A stretch of 8,559 nt of DNA from an uncultured Mucispirillum sp. (GTDB lineage Bacteria; Chrysiogenota; Deferribacteres; Deferribacterales; Mucispirillaceae), in the NCBI GenBank assembly GCA_910586745.1, contig CAJUJZ010000024.1:1-8559 (forward strand), read 5' to 3'. The notes below the pieces were generated by a model, which saw only the letters and a list, made by a program, of their open reading frames with translations, searched no databases and was not told where the DNA came from. Of the stretch, positions 1 through 4,971 are shown piece by piece (position 1 is the first letter of the stretch; each line of letters begins with the position of its first letter). Position numbers and translations under genes: made by a program.

Positions 1-6
1 TTCTTA

Positions 7-27
7 CCATATAATCTCCTTATATGG
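7..27. repeat. Small AT-rich hairpin at window edge
   Basis: A perfect 7-bp inverted repeat (CCATATA at 7-13 and TATATGG at 21-27) encloses a 7-nt loop. It sits directly beside the dispersed repeat unit at 33-84 and may be part of the same element, whose left portion would lie outside the window. No gene or T-tract is attached to it, so no function is assigned. Confidence 0.4.
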
Positions 28-32
28 CTTGT

Positions 33-105
33 CCAACTTTTTTGGGTAAGTTCATACTTCGCTTATGAATCAAGCTTAGTATGACATGTTTGGGCTTATC
101 AAGCC
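33..105 (+). repeat. Dispersed hairpin repeat unit, plus orientation (partial copy)
   Basis: This stretch starts with CCAACTTTTT, as does 731-740. It then carries an imperfect hairpin: TCATACT-tc-GCTT (52-64) pairs with AAGC-tt-AGTATGA (72-84) around a 7-nt loop, 11 of 13 positions pairing. The layout ATACT-TC-GC...GC-T-AGTAT matches the units at 743-765 and 8517-8537. A second short hairpin follows: GGCTT (93-97), loop ATC, AAGCC (101-105). The inverted left half of the composite element seen at 651-689 is not found here, so this is a divergent or truncated copy, possibly cut by the window edge. Confidence 0.55.
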
Positions 106-148
106 TTGCTTATACCTTATTTCATTTTATGACTGAATGGGAATAAAC

Positions 149-229
149 TTTAAATATTTCAGTAAAATATCAACATGAAAATATTATTTATAAAAATAAA
201 TAATTGATTTTATTTATGAAATATTTAAA
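149..229. repeat. Nested AT-rich inverted repeat upstream of the GIY-YIG gene
   Basis: A perfect 12-bp inverted repeat (TTTAAATATTTC at 149-160 and GAAATATTTAAA at 218-229) ends 8 bp before the start codon at 238. Nested inside is a 9-bp perfect stem with a 4-nt loop (ATTATTTAT at 183-191, ATAAATAAT at 196-204). AT-rich DNA yields chance palindromes easily, but a 12-bp perfect arm plus a nested stem is more than I would expect from composition alone. It could be a structured 5' leader, a protein-binding site or the footprint of a small mobile element. Confidence 0.45.
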
Positions 230-237
230 ATATAGAA

Positions 238-582
238 ATGGAAAATAAATTCAATTCAGTAATTTTATCATATAATCAAACTGCTTCTTGCAGTAAACAA
301 TACTATATTTATATAGTAACAAATTATAGTAATACAGCTATTTACACAGGTGTAACAAGCAACCTTATAAAACGAATTTATGAGCATAAAAATAAGTTGG
401 TTCAAGGATTTACAAGTAAATATAACTGTAATAAATTAGTTTATTTTGAAATATTTTCAGATATTCAGGAAGCAATTAAAAGAGAAAAATATATAAAAGG
501 TAAGAAAAGAAAGTTTAAAATTGATTTAATACATTCATTAAATCCTGATTGGATAGATTTGTATGATATGATTATTCAATAA
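238..582 (+). CDS. GIY-YIG nuclease family protein (URI/YhbQ-like)
   Basis: This small single-domain protein of 114 residues belongs to the GIY-YIG endonuclease superfamily. The motif pair is visible as YIY at residues 23-25 (replacing GIY) and YTG at 36-38. Further conserved residues follow: Arg46 in the helix, Glu49-His50 in the RxxEH segment typical of the URI group, and Glu83 in KREKYIKG, which fits the metal-binding catalytic glutamate. The C-terminal NPDWIDLY (102-109) is also usual for this group. The family's function is poorly known; stand-alone members are thought to cut or process DNA. The protein is roughly 20 residues longer at the N-terminus than typical members, which start near YYIYIVTN; no internal ATG offers a shorter start and no clear Shine-Dalgarno site is visible, so the start is uncertain. 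It stands alone, with dispersed hairpin repeats on both sides and a long inverted repeat just upstream. Confidence 0.85.
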   Translation: MENKFNSVILSYNQTASCSKQYYIYIVTNYSNTAIYTGVTSNLIKRIYEHKNKLVQGFTSKYNCNKLVYFEIFSDIQEAIKREKYIKGKKRKFKIDLIHSLNPDWIDLYDMIIQ

Positions 583-650
583 GATAATTTATTAATATTA
601 GTATTCCAATATAATAAATATATACTGAACTTATCTAAAATTTTATGTAT

Positions 651-770
651 CAGTCATTTTGAGCCTGATTTTATAGGCGAAAAATCTAATATTATATATA
701 TTGCAGTAGTGTATAATATATTAAAATTATCCAACTTTTTAGATACTTCGCCTTTGGCTCAGTATGATAT
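651..770. repeat. Composite REPIN/MITE-like element: two hairpin units in inverted orientation
   Basis: The left end (655-689) is a minus-orientation hairpin unit: ATTTT-GA-GCCT (656-666) and AGGC-GA-AAAAT (675-685) flank an 8-nt loop. The right end is a plus-orientation unit: ATACT-TC-GCC (743-752), loop TTT, GGC-TC-AGTAT (756-765), pairing perfectly. Read on the opposite strand, the left unit becomes ATTTT-TC-GCC...GGC-TC-AAAAT, so both units follow one plan and form terminal inverted repeats, each with TAGAT facing inward. The AT-rich interior (690-740) has no coding potential. This layout resembles REPINs or MITEs, which are moved by transposases encoded elsewhere. A second copy of the left 80 bp lies inverted at 8405-8484. 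It separates the GIY-YIG gene from ridA and could also terminate the former's transcript. Confidence 0.7.
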
Positions 771-783
771 TTAAGTAAAAGTA

Positions 784-812
784 TTGACATTTATTCTATA
801 ATAAAAGATATT
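784..812 (+). promoter_or_regulatory. Predicted sigma70-type promoter of ridA
   Basis: A perfect -35 hexamer TTGACA (784-789) is followed after 17 bp by GATATT (807-812), a 4-of-6 match to the -10 consensus. The TATAAT at 797-802 is closer to consensus but lies only 7 bp from the -35. The promoter sits just downstream of the composite repeat (651-770) and about 30 bp before the ridA start. A Shine-Dalgarno AGGAG (830-834) lies 9 nt before the ATG. Confidence 0.5.
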
Positions 813-843
813 ATTATAAATAAAAAATTAGGAGTTTTGAAAT

Positions 844-1218
844 ATGAAAAAGTCAGTATCCACTAATAATGCACCACAGGCAATTGGACCATACTCTCAA
901 GGCATTTCTTTTGGCGATTTAATTTTCACATCAGGTCAGATTCCTGTAAACCCTGCAGCATCTGAAATACCTGCAGGTATAAAGGAGCAGACAAAGCAGG
1001 TATTATCAAATATTTCTTCAGTGCTTGAAGCAGCAGGCAGCTCTATGGATAAAGTATTAAAAACAGTAGTATTTATTAAAGATATGAATGACTTTACAAC
1101 TATGAATGAAGTGTATGCATCATTTTTTAAAGAGCCTTTTCCTGCCCGTACAACTGTAGAAGTAGCAAGACTTCCAAAAGATGTACTTGTTGAAATCGAG
1201 GCTGTAGCTTATAAATAA
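844..1218 (+). CDS. ridA: RidA family reactive imine/enamine deaminase
   Basis: RidA (YjgF/YER057c/UK114 family) hydrolyses the reactive 2-aminoacrylate/imine intermediates released by PLP-dependent dehydratases, giving 2-oxo acids and ammonia in the cytoplasm. At 124 residues it has the usual family length. Conserved residues are visible: Tyr17 in IGPYSQ, Asn88 in MNEVY, Arg102 in PARTTVEV (the key substrate carboxylate-binding residue) and Glu117 in LVEIEAVAY. These match the family signature P-A-R-x-x-V-E-x-x-x-L...VEI and the E. coli RidA positions Tyr17, Asn88, Arg105 and Glu120. The start is supported by AGGAG 9 nt upstream and by the family's typical N-terminus leading to PQAIGPYSQ. 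It is a single-gene unit with its own promoter, convergent with the catalase gene. Confidence 0.96.
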   Translation: MKKSVSTNNAPQAIGPYSQGISFGDLIFTSGQIPVNPAASEIPAGIKEQTKQVLSNISSVLEAAGSSMDKVLKTVVFIKDMNDFTTMNEVYASFFKEPFPARTTVEVARLPKDVLVEIEAVAYK

Positions 1219-1249
1219 AAAATGTTCCGCCTGCTTTTTGCAGACGGAA
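1217..1249 (-). terminator. Predicted intrinsic terminator of the catalase gene (minus strand)
   Basis: TTCCGCCTGC (1225-1234) pairs with GCAGACGGAA (1240-1249) at 9 of 10 positions around a TTTTT loop. Read on the minus strand the hairpin is followed, after two bases, by a run of six T (1222 down to 1217), the expected order for termination of the leftward catalase transcript, 68 bp past its stop codon. The T-run overlaps the ridA stop codon at 1216-1218. On the plus strand no T-tract follows, so termination of ridA here would be weak or need another mechanism. Confidence 0.65.
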
Positions 1250-1261
1250 TAGGATAGTGGG

Positions 1262-1287
1262 ACAGCCAGCTGGATAAAACTGGCTGT
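1262..1287. repeat. Second hairpin between convergent ridA and catalase genes
   Basis: ACAGCCAG (1262-1269) and CTGGCTGT (1280-1287) form a perfect 8-bp, GC-rich stem with a 10-nt loop. No T-tract follows on either strand, so it is not a textbook intrinsic terminator. It lies 12 bp from the terminator hairpin at 1225-1249 and may assist bidirectional termination or stabilise the 3' ends of the two converging transcripts. Confidence 0.45.
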
Positions 1288-1316
1288 GTAAACAAAGATA
1301 TAAAATGTAAGTTAAG

Positions 1317-2819
1317 CTATTTAGTAGCCTCAACTCTTTCCTGCTGAGTTAAAGAAGCAAGTTTTTTTACTTTTTCAACATCAAGTTTTAAAGCATTTGC
1401 AACTTTTGTGCCGTAATCTGCACTGGCTTTATAAAACAATGCTGTCTGTCTGTATTGTATATTTTCTTTTGCATCCCCTAAATGACCTGCGATATTTGAT
1501 ACAATATTTGCTTTTTCGCTGTCATTCATTACTCTGTCAAAAAGCACACCTGCTTGAATAAAATCTACATCTTCTAATGGTCTGTCGTGCATACCAAGAG
1601 ATGCAGATATGTCTATAAATGGCGGGTTGAATTTTGTATCAGTTATTGTATTAGTAAGTGAACTTGGGAAATAATGATATTCTGCACCACTGTTTCCATC
1701 TACACTCATAGCACCATCTCTTTGACCATTGCTGAAAGGACAGCGTGGTTTATTCACTGGTATTTGATGGGAGTTTGCACCTAAACGATACCTGTGTGCA
1801 TCGCCGTAAGCAAAAAGCCTGCCTTGAAGCAATTTATCTGGAGATGCAGCAATACCAGGCACTAAATTTGCAGGTGAGAATGCAGCCTGTTCAACATCTG
1901 CAAAAAAGTTATCTGGATTTTGGTTTAATGTAAGTCTGCCTAAAGGTATAAGCGGATAATCACTGTGATACCATACTTTTGTAACATCAAATGGGTCAAA
2001 TTTATATGTTTTTGCCTCTTCTGGTGTCATTATTTGAACAAAAACATCCCATGACGGATATTCTTTGTTTTTAATAGCATTAAACAAATCTTCTGTGGAA
2101 TGGTCTGGATTAATACCTGCCATTTTCTGTGCTTCTGCATTTGTCATTGTTTTTATGCCCTGATTTGTTTTAAAATGATATTTTACCCATACGAATTCAT
2201 TTTTTTCATTATACCACATAAAAGTATGGCTTGAATGACCGTCCATGTGCCTGTGGCTGTAAGGTGTGCCTCTGTCAGAAAATAGTATTGTAACCTGATG
2301 TATAGACTCTGGGGTCAGAGATAAGAAATCCCAGAACATATCAGCATCAGGCAGATTTGTCTGCGGATTTCTTTTTTGTGTATGTATCAAATCAGGAAAT
2401 TTGAGTGCATCTCTTATAAAAAATACTGGTGTATTATTTCCTACTATATCATAGTTGCCTTCTTCTGTGTAAAATCTTATGGCAAATCCGCGAGGGTCTC
2501 TTGCTGTATCTGCTGAGCCTCTTTCACCGCCCACAGTAGAAAATCTTAAAAATACATCAGTTTTTTTGCCTACTTCTGAAAACAGTTTTGCTTTGGTATA
2601 TTTTGATAAATCATTAGTAACTTCAAAATATCCTTTAGCACCAGCACCTTTTGCATGAACTATGCGTTCAGGAATGCGTTCTCTGTTAAAATGAGCAAGT
2701 TTTTCAACCAAATAGAAGTCTTGTAATAATGCGTAGCCTTCTTTTTCACCTGTTGTCATAGAAGATAAATCAGTTCCAACAGGTATGCCTTGTGATGTAG
2801 TTAAATATTTTTTATCCAT
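1317..2819 (-). CDS. katA: Monofunctional heme catalase (small-subunit type)
   Basis: This cytoplasmic enzyme disproportionates hydrogen peroxide to water and oxygen. The 500-residue length fits small-subunit catalases (about 480-510). Catalytic residues are in place: His55 in ERIVHAKG, Asn128 in YDIVGNNTPVFF, and the heme-ligand Tyr338 in RLFAYGDAHRYR; their spacing (73 and 283 residues from the histidine) equals that of bovine His75, Asn148 and Tyr358. The segments LRFSTVGGERGSADTARDPRGFA (about 91-113) and SHRHMDGHSSHTF (188-200) are also typical. No signal peptide is seen. The start is supported by a very strong Shine-Dalgarno, AAGGAGGT (2825-2832 on the minus strand). The gene stands alone between a divergent operon and convergent ridA, with a terminator at 1217-1249. 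In an otherwise anaerobe-like setting it points to exposure to host or environmental oxidants. Confidence 0.97.
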   Translation of the reverse strand: MDKKYLTTSQGIPVGTDLSSMTTGEKEGYALLQDFYLVEKLAHFNRERIPERIVHAKGAGAKGYFEVTNDLSKYTKAKLFSEVGKKTDVFLRFSTVGGERGSADTARDPRGFAIRFYTEEGNYDIVGNNTPVFFIRDALKFPDLIHTQKRNPQTNLPDADMFWDFLSLTPESIHQVTILFSDRGTPYSHRHMDGHSSHTFMWYNEKNEFVWVKYHFKTNQGIKTMTNAEAQKMAGINPDHSTEDLFNAIKNKEYPSWDVFVQIMTPEEAKTYKFDPFDVTKVWYHSDYPLIPLGRLTLNQNPDNFFADVEQAAFSPANLVPGIAASPDKLLQGRLFAYGDAHRYRLGANSHQIPVNKPRCPFSNGQRDGAMSVDGNSGAEYHYFPSSLTNTITDTKFNPPFIDISASLGMHDRPLEDVDFIQAGVLFDRVMNDSEKANIVSNIAGHLGDAKENIQYRQTALFYKASADYGTKVANALKLDVEKVKKLASLTQQERVEATK

Positions 2820-2865
2820 ATTGGACCTCCTTATAAAAGTAATATAAGAATAATAGCAATAATTA

Positions 2866-2893
2866 CTAATATTAATTTTTATGATCCCAACAA
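2866..2893 (-). promoter_or_regulatory. Weak candidate promoter of the catalase gene
   Basis: On the minus strand TTGTTG (2893-2888) is followed after 16 bp by TATTAG (2871-2866). Each hexamer matches the sigma70 consensus only partly (4 of 6). It lies about 47 bp upstream of the catalase start, a plausible distance. In such AT-rich DNA a match of this quality could be chance. Confidence 0.25.
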
Positions 2894-3086
2894 TTTAACC
2901 ATAATTTTAGATTTAAAACATATATAAACACATATTTATATACAATTAAGTCGCATAGATAATAAATTGGTGACATTTTGTTTAATAATAATTATACATA
3001 CCTTAATTATTTATTAAATGTTATGCGTCTTTATTTATTACAATTAGTATAAATTGAAAACTTTTTAGAACATTATTAAAAATCAT

Positions 3087-3115
3087 TTGACAGCAGTCCA
3101 AAGTATCTATTTAAT
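3087..3115 (+). promoter_or_regulatory. Predicted sigma70 promoter of the four-gene dpp/protease operon
   Basis: A perfect -35 TTGACA (3087-3092) is separated by 17 bp from TTTAAT (3110-3115), a 5-of-6 match to the -10 consensus. This would start transcription near 3122, giving a leader of about 25 nt that carries AAGGA (3138-3142) 5 nt before the first ATG. A TATAAT at 3115-3120 is 22 bp from the -35 and is less likely to be used with it. No other good promoter is seen in the operon, so this one probably drives all four genes. Confidence 0.6.
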
Positions 3116-3147
3116 ATAATCAAGAATATTTATGTATAAGGAATGAG

Positions 3148-4131
3148 ATGTTTTCATACACTATTCGCAGGCTTTTAATGATGATACCAATGTTTATAGG
3201 TATTACTATAATATGTTTTATAGTTATCCATTTAGCTCCGGGAAATGCTGCAGAAATGCGGGCAGCTATGGGTCCAAAATATTCTGAAACTGCACGGGCA
3301 AAGTTTGAAAAAATGTATGGGTTTGATAAGCCTATTTATGAGCAGTATATAATATGGCTTAAAAAAGCAGTAGTTTTAGATTTTGGTGAATCTTTTGCAA
3401 TAGACGGCAGAAGTGTAAAAGAAAAAATCGGTGAAAGGATACATATTACAGTTGGCTTAAATCTTTTAAGTATGTTTTTTATATTTTTAATAGGGCTTCC
3501 ACTTGGTATCATTTCTGCCTATTATCAAAACAGTATACTGGATAAAACCATAACGGTAATAGTGTTTATAGGGTTTGCTGTGCCTGCTTTCTGGCTTGCA
3601 GTAATATGTATGTATTATTTCAGCATTCATTTAGGCATTCTGCCTATTTCTGGACTTTATACAGAATATATTTATGATACAATGAGTTTCTGGGAAAAGG
3701 TAAAAGATATTGCCGCCCACTTAGTTCTGCCTGTTTCTATTTCAGTTTTTGGCTCTCTTGCAGGTATATCACGATTTGCAAGAACATCTACTCTTGATGT
3801 TCTTCATGAAGATTATATTACGGCAGCAAGAGCAAGGGGTATAGGGGAAGGCAGAATATTATTCAGCCATGCTTTAAGGAATGCTTTACTGCCTGTCATT
3901 ACTATTTTAGGGCTTTCTATTCCCGGGCTTATTGGCAGCAGTGTAATTTTTGAATCAATATTCAGCATACCGGGTATGGGACAGCTTTTTTATAATTCTG
4001 TAATGATGAGAGATTATCCTGTTATTATGGGGATATTAGTAATAGGGACAATTCTTACATTAATAGGCAATTTTATCGCAGACATTGCTTATGCTTTTGC
4101 AGACCCAAGGATACGCTATGGAAAGAAATAA
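3148..4131 (+). CDS. dppB: Dipeptide/oligopeptide ABC transporter permease, DppB/OppB-like
   Basis: This inner-membrane permease forms half of the channel of a peptide/nickel-type ABC importer. The 327-residue protein has the typical N-terminus (YTIRRLLMMIPMF) leading into a first membrane helix (about 8-30) ending in HLAPGNAA. Further helices lie near 100-123, 134-158, 190-209, 249-271 and 292-316, six in total. The EAA loop that docks the ATPase is clear at about 222-249 (DYITAARARGIGEGRILFSH...RNALLP), and the end DPRIRY is characteristic of the family. The start is supported by AAGGA 5 nt upstream and the family N-terminus. It is the first gene of a four-gene operon and overlaps dppC by 14 bp. 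The substrate cannot be read from sequence: dipeptides, oligopeptides, nickel and glutathione are all transported by this family. Confidence 0.93.
   Translation: MFSYTIRRLLMMIPMFIGITIICFIVIHLAPGNAAEMRAAMGPKYSETARAKFEKMYGFDKPIYEQYIIWLKKAVVLDFGESFAIDGRSVKEKIGERIHITVGLNLLSMFFIFLIGLPLGIISAYYQNSILDKTITVIVFIGFAVPAFWLAVICMYYFSIHLGILPISGLYTEYIYDTMSFWEKVKDIAAHLVLPVSISVFGSLAGISRFARTSTLDVLHEDYITAARARGIGEGRILFSHALRNALLPVITILGLSIPGLIGSSVIFESIFSIPGMGQLFYNSVMMRDYPVIMGILVIGTILTLIGNFIADIAYAFADPRIRYGKK
4107..4111 (+). promoter_or_regulatory. Ribosome-binding site that sets the dppC start
   Basis: AAGGA lies inside the end of dppB, 6 nt before the ATG at 4118. An in-frame ATG at 4085 would add 11 residues (MLMLLQTQGYA) not typical of DppC N-termini and has no comparable site upstream, so 4118 is preferred. 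Confidence 0.65.
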
Positions 4132-4969
4132 AATCTTTTCAAAAATAAGTAAAAATATACTGCTTGTAAGTGGGGCATTTATTGTGTTGTTTTTTATAAT
4201 AGTTGCCATATTTGCACCATTTATTGCTCCATTTAATCCTGCACTTACTAATTTAAATGAAGTATTTACTGCCCCTAACAGCACATATTTATTTGGCACA
4301 GATGCTCTTGGCAGAGATGTATTTTCAAGAGTAGTTTATGGAGCAAGAATATCTTTATTTGTGGGATTTATTGCTGTAGGTATATCTGTAATTATAGGTG
4401 TAGTTTTAGGCATGATAGCTGGATATTATGGCAGAATAGTGGATAGTATTATAATGCGATTTACTGATATTATGCTTTGTTTTCCGTCATTTTTTCTAAT
4501 TTTAGCAGTTATAGCTTTTTTAAAACCATCTATTATAAATGTAATGGTGGTAATAGGAGTAACAGGCTGGATGGGTGTAGCAAGGCTTGTAAGGGCAGAA
4601 GTAATGAGTGTAAAAAACAGGGAATATATTCTTGCATCAAGGCTGCAGGGTTTAAGTCATATTAAAATAATGTTTAAGCATATACTGCCTAATGTATTAT
4701 CCCCTGTGTTTGTTACTGCCATATTAGGTGTTGCAAGTGCTATTTTATTAGAATCATCTTTAAGCTTTTTAGGTTTAGGCGTTCTTCCGCCAACTCCATC
4801 ATGGGGCAATATATTAACAGAAGGTCAGAATAATATAATTAATGCATGGTGGCTTTCTCTTTTTCCGGGTATTGCCATAGTGCTTACAGCTTTAGGATAT
4901 AACCTTTTAGGCGAAGGCTTAAGAGACGCATTAGACTATAAGAATAATAAATCAGATGTTAAGGGTTAA
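4118..4969 (+). CDS. dppC: Dipeptide/oligopeptide ABC transporter permease, DppC/OppC-like
   Basis: This is the second inner-membrane channel subunit, the partner of the preceding DppB-like protein. From the chosen start it has 283 residues. An N-terminal OppC-type segment with one membrane helix (about 13-35, then APFIAPFNP) is followed by the hallmark FGTDALGRDVFSRVVYGARIS (59-79) and a core of five further helices. The EAA loop reads EYILASRLQGLSHIKIMFKH (169-188) followed by ILPNVLSP. SLSFLGLGVLPPTPSWG (214-230) and the C-terminal GEGLRDALD (266-274) are family hallmarks. It overlaps dppB by 14 bp and ends 2 bp before the protease gene, so translational coupling on both sides is likely. 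The ATPases (DppD/DppF) and the solute-binding protein (DppA) that usually share an operon are absent from the window and must come from elsewhere if this is an active importer. Confidence 0.93.
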   Translation: MERNKIFSKISKNILLVSGAFIVLFFIIVAIFAPFIAPFNPALTNLNEVFTAPNSTYLFGTDALGRDVFSRVVYGARISLFVGFIAVGISVIIGVVLGMIAGYYGRIVDSIIMRFTDIMLCFPSFFLILAVIAFLKPSIINVMVVIGVTGWMGVARLVRAEVMSVKNREYILASRLQGLSHIKIMFKHILPNVLSPVFVTAILGVASAILLESSLSFLGLGVLPPTPSWGNILTEGQNNIINAWWLSLFPGIAIVLTALGYNLLGEGLRDALDYKNNKSDVKG

Positions 4970-4971
4970 AT

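Larger units (their letters stand above)
2820..3147. other. 328-bp divergent intergenic region between catalase and the dpp/protease operon
   Basis: This AT-rich stretch holds the 5' regions of two diverging transcripts. On the plus side there is a good promoter (3087-3115) and a Shine-Dalgarno AAGGA (3138-3142). On the minus side there is a strong catalase Shine-Dalgarno and only a weak candidate promoter (2866-2893). A short inverted pair, CGCATA (2952-2957) and TATGCG (3022-3027), flanks the middle. I see no small ORF with a ribosome site, no tRNA-like fold and no convincing regulator box for PerR, Fur or OxyR, although AT-richness makes such boxes hard to judge by eye. Confidence 0.6.

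Noticed and set aside
797..802. TATAAT as the -10 of the ridA promoter
   Set aside because: It is only 7 bp from the TTGACA, and no acceptable -35 lies 16-18 bp upstream of it. It may still be a minor start.
2861..2877. Possible PerR/Fur-like palindrome upstream of catalase
   Set aside because: Only the outer five bases on each side match, and AT-rich DNA gives such near-palindromes often. It would need a motif model and comparative data.
4085..4117. Longer dppC start at the ATG at 4085
   Set aside because: The extra 11 residues do not resemble DppC N-termini, the overlap with dppB would be larger, and AAGGA is well placed for the ATG at 4118.
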